From: Utricularia gibba
Taxonomy: Eukaryota > Streptophyta > Magnoliopsida > Lamiales > Lentibulariaceae
Length of the DNA: 64,000 bases
Assembly: GCA_002189035.1 (NCBI GenBank)
Contig: CM007989.1
Coordinates: 992,001-1,056,000 of the forward strand
Direction: 5' to 3'
Below, piece after piece: positions 1 to 11,840 of the stretch (positions are counted from its first letter, which is position 1; every line of letters begins with the position of its first letter). The notes beneath the pieces were generated by a model. The model saw only the letters and a list, made by a program, of their open reading frames with translations. It made no database searches and was not told the origin of the DNA. The translations under genes were made by a program, and so were the position numbers.

Positions 1-780
1 AGGTATGATGCTGATGAAGTTTATCCCGCTCTTCTCTGCCTCTTCCATGGCGGCTCTCTCCGCCAGAATCTTCGACACGAAGTACATCTGCGTACACCGA
101 TTACAATTACCACAACTGCCACGATCATGCGAATCGCCGGCGCTAAGTAAGTAACTAACCCATCCCGTCATTTTTGTAGCGAGAATGAAATCGTAGTCGC
201 TCCAGTTGCTCTCGTCGTACACCGGCTTCTGCTGCTTCTCGACGTTTAAGGTTCCGGCGGAGTTCGTGAACAGCAGCTTCTTCACTGTTTCCGCCTTCGC
301 GCATGATCTTATGATGTTGAGCATCCCTTCTACAGTGGGCTTGATCACTTCATTCTATCATCATAAAACCAGCATAATGCATCGTGGCCACCCCTTTTTA
401 TAACACAAAATCGTAGTGTGAGTACCTCCGGATCGTCCGACTCGAAGTCCATCGGAGTGGCGAGGTGAAACACGGCGTCGCAGCCTCGGAAGGCTTCGTC
501 GAAGCTGCCGGCAACGTTCAAATCGGCCTTCAAGAGCTTCAGCCTGGCGTCCGCGTGAGGCAGTTCTGTGAGGCACTTCACCTTCTCCCTGTTCTCTGCA
601 GACCGGAGGCTCAAAGTGAGCATCATGAAGCTACAGATGGCAATCATGAATCCCCTTACCCGGATCACGAACCGTGGCACGAACAATGTATCCCCGTTCC
701 AGAAGCCTCATTACGAGCCACGAGCCGATGAACCCAGAAGCTCCGGTGACGCACACGGTGGCCGGTGAGGTTTCCGCCAT
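1..780 (-). CDS. DFR: Dihydroflavonol 4-reductase, 5' part (runs off left edge)
   Basis: NADPH-dependent reductase of the flavonoid pathway that turns dihydroflavonols into leucoanthocyanidins in the cytosol. Spliced exons on the minus strand are 660-780, 426-595, 160-354 and 1-87 (incomplete); all junctions are GT-AG and keep one frame through 191 residues. Visible features are the N-terminal Rossmann motif VTGASGFIG (residues 11-19), the ATPMDFES block (86-93), the catalytic YxxxK (Tyr164, Lys168) and the specificity segment around residues 132-145, with Asn at 134 and Glu at 145. The start is the ATG at 780, which gives the usual MAETSP-type N-terminus. The 3' exons with the rest of the substrate pocket lie outside the window. 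A related reductase (anthocyanidin reductase, cinnamoyl-CoA reductase) fits less well, because residues 86-162 are typical of DFR. Family assignment is from memory. Confidence 0.88.
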
Positions 781-2567
781 ATCAACAAATGCTGTGGAGG
801 TTGGTTGCTCACTGGACACTCCTCTCTCTGAACAACACACCGCACTACACAGCTTCATATATGAAGCAAAAATGGAAGGCAACCATCCTCTCAACCCCCA
901 AAACGGTGGTTGCACGAGGCACGTGACCACTCTCCATGCTCATTTCTTCTCCGTTTTTTTTTTTGTATTAAAATTTCCAAGTAATACAAGAAAAAAAAAA
1001 AAAAACCCAACGCCTGCATTCACCAACTAACTAAAACCACTTCCCTGGCCGGTACCATGTGTTGGGCTGCCGAGTAGAACTGAAGAACTACTTTTTTTCT
1101 TCCCCCATGTTTTTCATTTATTTTGAAATTAAAAAGGTTTTCCAAATATTTTGTGATTTTATCAATGAAATTTATAATTAAAAATATTACAAAATACGAA
1201 AAGCAAAACCCGATCAGATGACATCATCAAGACATCATGAAAACAAACAATATAAAATAAATAAGATTGATAGGTTTCGGTACACCAGTCCCCGGTCACC
1301 CCCCTCAAAGAAAATGTCTTCATATGATATTTTTTTGACCCACCTCCCCTTGTCCAAATGTCTAATCCATGAACACACGCATACCAAGTAATGTCTTAAT
1401 TTTTAATAAAATTACATCAAAATTTCAGATTCTGGATTTTTTCTTTCTAAAATTAAGAGGATGTTATAATCTACTTCTCACTTTTCATTTTCCTTGTTCT
1501 TATAATGAGAAGTAATAAATATTTCATTTTCTTTCTCATTATTATAAGTAAATTGCACGTATAATATATTCTATTTGAAAATGAGAATATAAAATGCGAA
1601 TGATATTTTTATTCTAATAACAAAATGTATTTTTCGAGCACTCAAACCGGCTTATGTAGGCATTTGAAAAAATACATTATTTTTTAAAATTGTATTTCTA
1701 AATATCCACATGAATCGTTATTAATGTTGTAAATGTATAATATTTTTTAAACATTTTTTCAACATCTACAACAGCTTACGTGGATATCTATAAAATATTC
1801 TCCGAAAATTGTCGAAATTTTCTTTTTCGGATCAAATTCAAAGGAGTAAGATTTTCAAGCTCGGCGACTCCTTTGCTTTTCAACAAGTCCTTCCTTCCTT
1901 ACTTGAGGAAGAACATTATGGTTGACTGATTAAAAAAGGCAGACTATTTCCATTTAATAATTAAATAATATTATATTTTGGTGAATATCGAATTGGAGAC
2001 AGCCTTGGGTCAGCTCACCTAGCCCTCTTTTGAATGGCAACTTATATGGATGAATCTGACGTGGCAAACGCGTGACGCACTGTCTTACGCTTATGGCTGA
2101 CTGTGCTTCACTTGCTTGTACTCCGCGGTACAAATCAGGAACCGTGGGCGCCGCTTCTGTCTGAAACTCGCCGCGGCGCCCATCGGATTCTGCTTCTTTT
2201 TTTTTTCTAGAAAGGGAAAAATGACCGTACACCAATATCTCTATCCTTTTAGTTTTAAGTTTGTTGATCCAAAACCTAGTAACAAATATAATTGTAATAA
2301 TTGTATTAAGAATATATATATATATATATATAAGAATTAGTTTAAAGCATTAAATATGCATAAAATTGATGGATAAATTTAAGAGCTTGTGTGAAAAATC
2401 AATATTTTTTAATGTTTGTTTAGTTAATATAATTTTAATGAATGACAATTTTCAATTTTAAAAAATGAAGGGTAATTTTAACAAAAGGAGACGTAGAATA
2501 CCCTACAAATATTACAATTACACGGAATTAAATAAAAAAAGAACTAAGAAAAGGAATAATGGCGTCA
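781..2567. other. Intergenic region between DFR and ERF
   Basis: About 1.8 kb holding the upstream region of the leftward DFR gene and the 3' flank of the ERF gene. It is AT-rich with poly-A/T runs. A (TA)n microsatellite of about 11 units lies at 2312-2332. The open frames here are short and match no family I recognise. No transposon ends or RNA genes were seen. Confidence 0.6.
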
Positions 2568-3293
2568 TTAAATGTCATCGAAGGTCCACAGCTCCGTCGT
2601 GGCTGGCGGCTGACTAGACGGCGCAACGCCGGAAACTCCATCGTACGGTATGTGGTAGAAACTCATGTAGTTCTCGTACGCCATTAGTTCATTGGACAGC
2701 TTCTGCACTTCATCCTCCACCGCAGTCGACTCATTCTCAAACTCAATCAGGGGTTTTTCCGCGTAGCCGCCGCTTCCACCTACTGCGATCCCCTCCGCCG
2801 CGAAATCTATTTGCTCAGATTTCATATCCTTGACTGCGGAGCGAATGGGTTTCTCCGCAATCAGCACATCGTCGTTGTCATTGGGGAAATTGAGTTTCGC
2901 CTTTTTGCCTCTGATTTTCCGGGCAGCCCTATCATAAGCACGGGCAGCTTCTTCAGCCGTATCGTATGTACCCAGCCATACGCGAATCCCTTTCCCAGGG
3001 TCACGAATCTCTGCCGCCCATTTTCCCCACGGCCTCCGCCGGATACCCCTGTAGATACTCTTCCTCGGTTTCTTCAACGGAGCATGGAATTCATCACCTG
3101 AAATTCGACCACAAAAAAAGTCACGAAAACAGCGAAACAAAAAGGGCGGAAAACCTAGACGCATACCTGTAGAAGAAGGTGACGCTCTCTTAGGAGGATT
3201 CGAGACTTCAGGCCAGAAATCAGAGGCAGTGAGGTCCGAAGGGGAGACGCGGCGGCCAGGAATAAGGCCGGCGAGTATTGCACCACCGCACAT
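2568..3293 (-). CDS. Group VII ERF transcription factor (HRE2/ERF71-like)
   Basis: AP2/ERF factor of the low-oxygen response. Two exons, 3167-3293 and 2568-3097, give 218 residues. The protein starts MCGGAIL, the Cys2 N-degron signature of group VII ERFs, whose stability is controlled by oxygen and nitric oxide through the N-degron pathway. A single AP2 domain spans about residues 58-114 ([34 protein letters not shown]). The C-terminus has a [18 protein letters not shown] block and ends in LWTFDDI, which resembles HRE2/ERF71 more than the longer RAP2.12 type. The product acts in the nucleus on GCC-box or HRPE-type elements (family knowledge). Oddity: the 69-nt intron (3098-3166) is a multiple of three and has no in-frame stop, so an unspliced transcript would still encode a 241-residue protein. 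Confidence 0.88.
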   Translation of the reverse strand: MCGGAILAGLIPGRRVSPSDLTASDFWPEVSNPPKRASPSSTGMRLGFPPFLFRCFRDFFCGRISGDEFHAPLKKPRKSIYRGIRRRPWGKWAAEIRDPGKGIRVWLGTYDTAEEAARAYDRAARKIRGKKAKLNFPNDNDDVLIAEKPIRSAVKDMKSEQIDFAAEGIAVGGSGGYAEKPLIEFENESTAVEDEVQKLSNELMAYENYMSFYHIPYDGVSGVAPSSQPPATTELWTFDDI

Positions 3294-4203
3294 GTTGGAA
3301 ATTGGGAACGTAAGTTCCAGAAGCTAGGGATTTGGGAAATTGGGGTTGCAAAATGCAAATTGGAGTGTTCAAAGGGCAGGAGAACTATATATATACATAT
3401 TTTTCGGAAGATATTTTATTTATCCTTCAAAAAAAGAAAAAAAAAAGACATACACCTACCGGGTACCGGGTACCGACTACCGACTACCAGCTACTGGCGG
3501 CGTGTCCCTTGAAACTTATCCTCCAGCCATCTCCATCCGTTGAACGGGAAATCAAACATTCAACGACAATAATATTAAATAAATAAATAGCAAGTGTAGG
3601 ACTTGTTTTGCTTCTCTGTTTTTATGAAAAATCAAATTAAATTAAAAATTATTAAAATTAGATGCCTATTTTTATTTTTATAATATTTTTACAATTGCTT
3701 GGAACAATTCAATGCATTGTAAAAAGAATTCAATCCAAAATGTTAATAAACTAAAAATAAATTAAAAATGGTTTTAAATTCCACGTCATATCCCACACGC
3801 TTTTAAAAAAATAATATATTTTTTAAAGTAGACGCGCCTGCCGACGTCTTGTTTGTCATCTTGCGGCTGCGCGTCGGTGTCAAAAAAAATGTGGTCCCAC
3901 ATGAATTTTTACATTTAAGGAAAATCATTTAAATGGTTATATTTGATTTAATTTTTAAATGATATGTTGAATTAAAAATTATTAAATAATAATATCTAAA
4001 TCTCAACCCATTAATATATTGTATTTAATTATATTAATAATTAATTTTATTGACGAATATTTCAATAGGAAATAAATATTAAAATATTGAATCGGATATG
4101 CAAAATAAATTAAGGAATTGAATTATTGAATTTCGTTACTACACCATTTGTGAAATGATTTAGTAATACCGTAAACTAAAAAATCATCAACGACCTTCTG
4201 AAT
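3294..4203. other. Intergenic: ERF upstream region and polygalacturonase 3' flank
   Basis: Upstream DNA of the leftward ERF gene, then AT-rich spacer. A short GC-richer stretch near 3460-3540 has tandem TACCGG/TACCGAC-like repeats. Minus-strand TATA-like runs near 3390 could serve the ERF gene. Nothing else is recognisable. Confidence 0.45.
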
Positions 4204-5655
4204 CTACGGCGATGGCGAAGGCGACGGCGCCTGCGTCTGTGTCTGCGCCTGTGAGGCTCCGCAGTTCGCCCCGACCTGGGCATCCGCGATCCCCTTTAAC
4301 ATCGGCGTCACATGGGAACACGATGATGATAATGGCTTGTTGCCGGAAGGCTTTATGTCGATGTCCGTGAGCTCGACTCCGGCGCACGGATTGTCCGCAC
4401 TGCAATCCAAATGAATCGCCTCCGGCGATATGGTTGTCCCCGATATGTTGATAAAGCGAATTCCACTAAGCTTGACGCTGGACTCCTGCTTCGCCTGTTT
4501 GGAATGGTAATGCTGGTCGATGATGATCGGATTCGCCACGTTCGTCATGTTTATGTTCTCGAAGGTGATGTTGGAGGCCGACAATGGCGGTGATGGGGCG
4601 AACGTTTTGATTCTCGCGCCGTTGGTGGTTCCCGATATGGTGCAGTTTCTGATCGTTACTCCTTTCAAGTCGAGCTCGTGGTCGCGCTTCCCTAAGCTCC
4701 CGACGCTGGTAATGTAACAAAAACATCTGTCAGAAGCAAACCATTTTAGTCATCGTTGGTACAGAATGATGACATGCCTGAGGCCGTGTCCGGGGCCGCA
4801 CGCTACACCTTCGACAAGAAGGTCGACGACGCCGTGTCCGACTGACACGCAGTCGTCGCCTGTGCCGATGACGGTGTTGGTGATGGTGACTTTGCTGGAT
4901 TTGCTGAGATGAATGCCATCGGTGTTGGGGCTGTCTCCGGGGGCGGTTATCGTAAGTCCGGTGACCTCGACGTCGTGACTATCGGTGATCTTGGTGTGGA
5001 AACCCATGCTATCCACGAAAGACAAGTTGTTCAACTTCCCGAATCCCACCCCTTGCATAATCAAGCTCTGCAAAAAATTTAATCATCTAACCCGCAAAAC
5101 CTAAAACACCTCTGTTGCGAAGACAGCTAGGGTTGATTTTACTTACCACTGGCATCATGTTGGAGCCGTCGGCGTACTGCCAGGCGCTGGATCCTTTTCC
5201 GTTGATCGTACCACCGCCGGTTACGACGACGTTGTTGATGTGCTCAACCATAATCCACGCACCGCGAGTGTACGTGCTGATATCCTCGTTAGCCGTCAGA
5301 TTGCCCTGGATTTCGATCGTGAAGGGCCCTTCTCCTTTACACGGCCCCGCGAACACAACTTCCCCGAGCATATACTTCCCCGGAGGGATCAGCAAGGTCG
5401 CCGGCCCCGTGCGGGCGTCGCAGGCTGCCCTCCATGCCTGAATGAACGCCTGCAACGCACGCGCAAAAGTCATGCACAAACATTGCATATACCAACCGTC
5501 GCAGGTAGAAGTACCATGGCGTCATCGTGTGTGCCGTCCGCCTTGGCCCCGTATTGCATGACGTCGAAGGCGACCGGACCTTGTGCCCTGCAACCCATTA
5601 ATCCGACGACGATTGCCAGGAGGCGCACCGCCGTGATCCTACAACCGAAAACCAT
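4204..5655 (-). CDS. Exo-polygalacturonase (GH28, pollen type)
   Basis: Secreted glycoside hydrolase that removes galacturonate units from pectin in the cell wall. Exons are 5515-5655, 5147-5449, 4778-5067 and 4204-4705, encoding 411 residues, the usual exo-PG length. The ATG at 5655 opens a hydrophobic signal peptide (about residues 1-25). All four GH28 motifs are intact: NTD (196-198), DD in GTGDDC (219-220), GHG (241-243) and RIK (276-278). The C-terminus ends in a Gln/Thr/Pro/Ser-rich tail of about 20 residues. The last intron (4706-4777) has a GC rather than GT donor; only this junction keeps the conserved GPGHGLSVGSLG block in frame. The subtype (clade of pollen exo-PGs rather than endo-PGs) is my reading of overall similarity, not proof of tissue expression. 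Confidence 0.88.
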
Positions 5656-6689
5656 ATCCACAACTAAGTTTTCCTCCTTTTTTTGCGTTTCTTGAGGGGT
5701 TAGTTGATCTCTGCAGAGAATTTATTCAGTCATTCTGATGTTTTTTCTTTTTCTTTTGGTTTCTTGGGAGGAATGGATCATATAAAGAGGGGTCGTTCCA
5801 CTTTTCTCGGCTGGTTGACTGCAAATCTTCGTGTGATCCAAAGGGGATGTTGTTTCTTGTTCATCCCCTTAGCTACTATATTTAGGTTCCATTGGCCAAT
5901 GCTTCTCTGCCCCATTAGTTCATATGTTTGCAATAATGATATACATCCATGTTACAATGTGGTTGCTCTTCCATAGTACACATTGTATTATTATTGAAAT
6001 CGTGATAAATAATTTACTAGAATAATTATATGTAGAACCTTATAAACAAAATTTACGACTCACGATTGTATTATATGATATTATTTGTTTAAATGTTACG
6101 TCTATATGAATTCATTTGATAATATATTAAAATTAACCTTAGGTTAAATAATACACATTGATTATATAATTAGTAAAAAATAGTATTTAATATAATAAAT
6201 TAGATATTTAACCATTTTTTTATTTTAGCCTTTATGAAATGTTTAAGTATTTAGTTAATTCCATAATAGTAAAAATATAAGATGACTATTATTGCAAAAA
6301 GTATTTTCTATATTTATCAATTATATATAATATAATTATTTAATTTTATATCAAATATATGATAAATGATTTGATAGATTTTTTTATATAAATTAATCTG
6401 AAAATTTTTAATAATGAGTAAATTAAAACATTATATCAAACAAATCATAAATTCTTGTATTTTCCTTATTTTTGAGCAACATTGTAGATGTTCATCACCG
6501 TTCTTACATCAAATAGTTTACTTTATCATGTTTGTGATTCACGTGGGATTCTCCGCATTCTTCTTATCTTCCGTGTTTATATTTGGTTTTTATTTAAAAA
6601 AAAGGGTGTTTATATGGGAAAAAAGGGGGTGTCTTCATCGGGCCTCTTGCATTTCTGCAGGAATTCGGAACCCCAAGCGTCTAGGAATC
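5656..6689. other. Divergent intergenic region between polygalacturonase and cyclin C
   Basis: About 1 kb separating the two divergent start codons. The middle (about 5980-6420) is extremely AT-rich. The last 250 bases before 6690 are probably the cyclin C promoter and leader. No RNA gene or repeat family was recognised. Confidence 0.5.
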
Positions 6690-8552
6690 ATGGCTTCCAA
6701 TTTCTGGGCGTCATCGCACTAGTTTGTCTCTTCTGCCTCTTTTCTGGATTCCTTATTGATCCCCAAATTGTTCCTTGTTTTGTTATTCGCCGATTCACCG
6801 TATTGTTTCTCTGTGGAAATTTGTGATTGTGAAGCAAGCAACTACGGGACCAAGAAGAGGTGGACGTAGTGCACCCGTTGGATAAGGAACGAGGAATAAC
6901 TCTTGAAGAGTTTAAGCTCATCAAGTTGCGTATGTCTAACTGTAAGCATCATCCTTGCAATTTGTGGCATGGGCTTTTTACGCTTAGGTTTTGTTGTTTC
7001 AGTATTTTGGCATGCGTCTGCCTGTTTTGGAACAATTTTTTCATGTATGTGTACGGACATTCTGGGCTTCAAGGCGTGATGCTCTTTTGAAATTTGTTGA
7101 TCTTAGATTTTGTTTTCCCTTCAATGTGTTGTTGATTTTTCAGTCTTTTGAATATTCTCTTTTCTGTAGCCTGCATTTCTCTAAATCAGTACTGCGCATA
7201 CAGGATACGATGTTGGCTGTTTATCTTAAGTTTATTCACTAGTTTTTTACTCTAAAACCTGAACAGATATAGCAAAGCTGGCTCACAGTGTGAAAGTGCG
7301 GCAAAGGTATGTTTCCCACTTTGTTAAAGAAAATTCAGGAGTTTTATATCACAAGAGTATTGTGTTTCTTTCCCTGATTTTTTGTACCATTCTTGATTTT
7401 TTGCGTGGATATGCAGTAGCTTATACCAGCAGTGAGAGTGTAGTCGTCATTTGTTTTTCTCATATGCTATATTTGTTTTCAGGGTTGTTGCAACAGCCAT
7501 CACATACATGAGGCGTGTTTATCTCCGGTATGCTTAATGAAGAAATTTGTAAGAAACTGGAGCATATAGAATAGAGTGTAAAGTTCGACTCTGAACACAG
7601 GGTCTGTTAGGGAGTTTACCTAGATGAACCGCACCTTCAACTAGTGATCAAAATAAAATCATTTTGTATGCAGGAAAAGCATGACTGAATATGATCCTTA
7701 TCTGGTTGCTACAGCTTGTGTATATTTAGCATCAAAGGCCGAGGAGAGCACAGTGCAGGCTAGACTTCTTGTTTTCTACATCAAGAAATTACGTAAGCAT
7801 GATCTGATCTAAAACTGCTTGTTTTCTTCACTGAGTTCCCAATGATCCAATAGTGGTGATGGCTTTTCATAGAAGAAAGATATCAGTGTGAAATAAAAGA
7901 CATTCTAGAGATGGAAATGAAAATCTTGGAGGCCCTTGATTATTATTTAGTAGTATTCCATCCGTATCGGGGACTGACTGAGTAAGATCCATCTCCATCT
8001 TAAAACAGATTATTAATGCTATTGCTTTTGAAGTTTTTTCGGATAATGCATTCTTTTCATTCAGCAATCCATATCAAGTTCTGGTTGTTTTTTTGTCAGG
8101 TTGCTTCAAGATGCTGGAATGTCTGATGCCGCACAGTTAACATGGTGACTAATCCTTTCACTTAAATGCCTGCTTCAGGATAACGTTGATCGTACTGAAT
8201 ATCTCTTGTTTGCTTCAAGGGGGATTATAAACGATACATACAAAATGGACTTGATTCTTATTCATCCACCCCACTTGATCACTTTAGCATGTATCTACAT
8301 TGCAAGCGTACTAAAGGACAAGGAGAGCACCGCCTGGTTCGAAGAGCTTCGAGTAGACATGAATGTCGTAAGTACTCTGAACACTTGCTATCTTTTTAAT
8401 GAAGTAAGACATATGTGGTTCTTAATCCAAACATGTGGGCCAAATTTTTCCAGGTCAAGAACATTGCAATTGAGATTCTCGACTTCTATAACAACCACAA
8501 GCTGATCACTGATGAAAGAGTCAACGCAGCAATGAACAAGCTCACGAAATGA
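6690..8552 (+). CDS. CYCC1: Cyclin C (Mediator kinase-module cyclin)
   Basis: Partner of CDK8 in the kinase module of Mediator, in the nucleus. Nine exons: 6690-6721, 6835-6941, 7267-7306, 7493-7527, 7674-7792, 7873-7982, 8100-8144, 8220-8367 and 8454-8552, encoding 244 residues in one frame. The start MASNFWASSH matches the conserved cyclin C N-terminus. The cyclin box runs through the ITYMRRVY, YLASKAEES, KDILEMEMKILEAL and LVVFHPYRGL blocks. The second cyclin fold contains INDTYKMDLIL and ITLACIYIAS. Arabidopsis CYCC is a little longer (about 253). Here the link between KKL and EIKDILEME (exon 5/6 junction) is about two residues shorter than usual. Several exons are tiny (35-45 nt), so automated gene callers are likely to miss them. 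Confidence 0.9.
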
Positions 8553-8706
8553 GTGATCTCTTTTGGGTTGAATGTCTTAACCTGGACAAGAGGAAAGCCT
8601 TGTTGTGAACAAATATTTATTAGAGGAACGTAGAATTCACCGTATTACAAAGGCAACAACACATAGCATCAACATCCACATTCATGTAAGCTTCTTATTG
8701 ATGCAT

Positions 8707-10327
8707 TCACTGCTCAACTATGATCTTTCCTGTGGCATGCCCCTCAATGCTCTTGCCCCAAGCATCTTCAGCTTTGCTCAGGGGAAACTTGGAGTCAATC
8801 ACACTCTTGAGCTTCCCATCCCTCACCAACTCAACAAGGAACTGTAGATTTTCGGCCTTGGGGACCAAGATGAGTGGCACCAAACTTTTCTTGGAGAAAG
8901 TGAGTTTCTTCACTGCAAACGTCCACATAGCTTTCACCCCAGGAGTGATGTCGATCACCTTCCCAGACTCACTAAGATTCGGCTCAAAGACAGACCAAGG
9001 CAATGCAGCTGCACAGTGAAGAACTGCATCATACTTTCTGCCCGAGGGGCTGATGAGAGCTGCCCCTTCTGGTGTCTTGTAGTCAAGAACTTCATCTGCT
9101 CCAAGGCTTCTAACGAACTCCAGATTGCGAGCACCGCACGTCGCCGTTACGTGGGCGTTTCCGAGTTTCGCAAGCTGCACAGCATAGTGTCCAACACCAC
9201 CAGATGCGGCGGTGATGAGAATGTTTTTGGAAGGGCCGGTTCCATCCATCCTCAGCCCTGTAGATTGAGTCAGGGCCATGTGTGCCGTAAGACCAGCGAT
9301 AATGAGGCTAGCGCCTTCGGCTGCTGATACTTCTGGAGGCCTTGAAACTGTCAGCTTTTCCTTTGCTACCCCAAACTCTGCAAAGCCACCTCCATTCTGA
9401 TTCATAAGGACGTTAGTAAGCTTCAAGCAAGACACAAAGATACCAGTGAATAGTTAAAACATGTATTCCTCCACTCACAAGGTAATCCAAGCTTGCGACC
9501 ACTTTATCCCCGGGTTTGAACTTCGTTACCCCAGTGCCGACTTCCACCACTTCTCCGGCAGTATCAGTAGCTGTAACGAAAAGAGAGGAAGTTGAGCAAC
9601 ATGATAAGAATGATCACAGAAAATCAACAATGAAGTGGCAGAGTGTGTGTCTGATCTGGGAAGAAACACAAAGCAGCACTAGTGTTCGTCTTCTGGGAAG
9701 CAAATGTATTGCACCTCAAGCATTAGAAATTGTCTTGATGTGTGCAAATTTACATACATATTATGCAGAAAAGCATACAGAATTTGCTCACTGATAGAAT
9801 TTGCTAGACTACATGGCGTGGCTAGTGGGGCATGACATCATGAAATTGAAGATGGAAAGCATAACCTGGTATAAAAGGGAATTTCCGAGGCAATAGAGGA
9901 CGGAGCATTCCCTTCTGAATCTTCCAATCAACAGGATTTATGCTAGTGGCTTCTAACTTTATCAGAAGTTCACCCTTTCCAGGTTTAGGAACTGGGACTT
10001 CAACATGCTTTACAAGAGGAAGCATTCGATGTGTCAAAATGGCAATCACATGAATTTAGTGGTCTAAAGAGACTACTCGAATCACGTTACCAACGCTAAA
10101 GAAAGTTCAAGGAAGTGGAATCAAGCATGAGTCAACTGAAGCAAAATCCAGCCCAAAGACAAACAAGAATCGCCCCCCACCAACAGAAAAAAAAAAAAAA
10201 ATCCTCGTATATTATCATTTTTTTCCGGGATTTCCACTAACGCAGAGTGGGTTTAGCTTACCTTCAAACCCGCGGCTCCGCCACCGTAACCCTCGTACTG
10301 AAGCGCCCGCATTAGGTTCGCTGCCAT
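8707..10327 (-). CDS. ceQORH: Chloroplast envelope quinone oxidoreductase homolog
   Basis: Medium-chain NAD(P)H-dependent reductase of the inner plastid envelope; the Arabidopsis ceQORH reduces reactive electrophilic carbonyls and is known for import without a cleavable transit peptide. Exons are 10262-10327, 9866-10007, 9479-9570 and 8707-9396, total 329 residues, the same length as ceQORH. The N-terminal half is a GroES-like fold (EATSINPVDWKIQKG). The nucleotide motif AASGGVGHYAVQLAK lies at about 163-177, and the protein ends with GHATGKIIVEQ. The start MAANLMRALQY lacks an obvious transit peptide, as expected for this family. The gene is head to head with the PPR gene, about 380 bp apart. 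Confidence 0.92.
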
Positions 10328-10706
10328 AGCTGGATTCTAGAGAAACGCAGGAATTCGGAATGAAGAACAAAATAAAATCACCGTTCGTTCTTGTAGGTTT
10401 ATCATCGACATGGACGGATATGCCCTATTCATTACCCGCATTTAATGTTGAATTGATAGTTTTGGAAAATTGCCTCCTAGGGCTGAAATCGTATTTCACA
10501 ATTTGATAAATTTTTGACGGGATAAAATATTATTAATACAAATATCTGGAAATGAATTGGGTTCAAATTCGGTTTCATGGATTCGTAGGGAGCTGTAGAA
10601 ATGTGAGTTGAGGCCCAATAACAAGCCCAATATTCTTGAGGAGGACAGCCCCAACGCCTACAAAGGGAGTTCATCGCCACCGTCTTGCTAGTCACCGTCA
10701 CCGCCG
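10328..10706. promoter_or_regulatory. Shared promoter between ceQORH and PPR gene
   Basis: This 379-bp gap separates two divergent start codons. On the PPR side it contains GGCCCA (10612-10617) and AGCCCA (10624-10629), reverse complements of the site II element TGGGCY that is common upstream of plant housekeeping and organelle-related genes. No strong TATA box is visible. The regulatory role is inferred. Confidence 0.5.
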
Positions 10707-11840
10707 ATGAACTCCCTCCGCTGCCGATGCGCCTTCACGAAATCGCTATTTCGCTTCTCGCTCCGCCGTATATCCACAACAGTATCTCTCCTTGACTCAT
10801 CATCTCCGGCGGCAATCCCGGAGGAGCTTCCTCCGGCTCCAAAGCCTCGGCAGCGTGGGCGAACACCGTCCGAGAAGCAATTCGAGACATGGATTGACAT
10901 CCTAAAGCCAGGGTTCACTCCAATGGACGTCAACGAAGCTCTGCGATCTCAGAGCGATCCAGACCTAGCGCTTGACATTTTCCGGTGGACTGCTCAGCAG
11001 CGGTACTACAAGCACAACCACATCACTTATCTTACGATGCTCGAACTCGCCATCTCCGGTAAGCGTTACACCGTCGCCGAAACCTTGATCGAAGAAGTTT
11101 TATCAGGCGCTTGTTCAGCGAATCTCCCTTTGTTCAATACCATGATCAAGTTCTGCTGTGGCCGTAAGTTGTTGTTTAATCGAGCTTTCGATGTTTACAA
11201 GAAGATGTTGAAATCAGATGATGCTCAGCCAAACCTGGAGACGTACTCACTGCTCTTCAACTCCCTTTTGAGAAAGTTTGACAAGATAAGTGTTTGTTAT
11301 GTCTATATGCCCAGCGTTAGATCACTGGCTAAGCAGATGAAGGCCTGTGGTGTCATTCCAGACACCTTCGTCTTGAACATGATCATCAAAGCATACTCCA
11401 AGTGCCATGAAATCGATGAAGCCCTCCGGGTTTTTCATGAGATGGGGTTGTATGGATGTGAGCCTAATGCCTATACATACAGCTATTTGACAAAGGGGGC
11501 ATGTGAGAAGGGAAGGGTGAATCAAGGATTCAGCTTTTTCAGGGAGATGAGGGAGAAGGGGTTGCTTCCCAATAAAACTAGTTGGCTGGTTTTGATCTGC
11601 AGTCTGGCACTGGACAGGAGATATGAAGATGCAGTTGAAACTACATTGGATATGCTCGCCAATGCGGTGTCACCTGATTTGCTTACATACAAGACATTGG
11701 TGGAGGAAATGTGCAGAGATGGAAGGGGGGAGGAGGCATTAGAACTGGTTGAAATGTTCAGGAAGAAGGATACTTTTATGAACGAGAGAACATACAAAGC
11801 TCTGTTGGACACAGTGCAGTTTCCTGATCAGGATCTCTAG
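10707..11840 (+). CDS. P-type pentatricopeptide repeat protein
   Basis: Intronless gene for a 377-residue PPR protein. PPR proteins bind organelle transcripts and act in their stability, splicing or translation. The N-terminus (Arg/Ser-rich, no acids in the first 30 residues) suggests mitochondrial import. From about residue 125 the chain holds degenerate 35-residue helical hairpins. The clearest are the units beginning VIPDTFVLNMIIKAYSKC, CEPNAYTYSYLTKGACEKGR, LLPNKTSWLVLICSLAL and VSPDLLTYKTLVEEMCRDGR. No E, E+ or DYW extension is present, so it is P-class. It resembles a small PPR protein conserved in Arabidopsis (At3g25210-like, from memory), but the RNA target cannot be told from sequence. 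Confidence 0.85.
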   Translation: MNSLRCRCAFTKSLFRFSLRRISTTVSLLDSSSPAAIPEELPPAPKPRQRGRTPSEKQFETWIDILKPGFTPMDVNEALRSQSDPDLALDIFRWTAQQRYYKHNHITYLTMLELAISGKRYTVAETLIEEVLSGACSANLPLFNTMIKFCCGRKLLFNRAFDVYKKMLKSDDAQPNLETYSLLFNSLLRKFDKISVCYVYMPSVRSLAKQMKACGVIPDTFVLNMIIKAYSKCHEIDEALRVFHEMGLYGCEPNAYTYSYLTKGACEKGRVNQGFSFFREMREKGLLPNKTSWLVLICSLALDRRYEDAVETTLDMLANAVSPDLLTYKTLVEEMCRDGRGEEALELVEMFRKKDTFMNERTYKALLDTVQFPDQDL

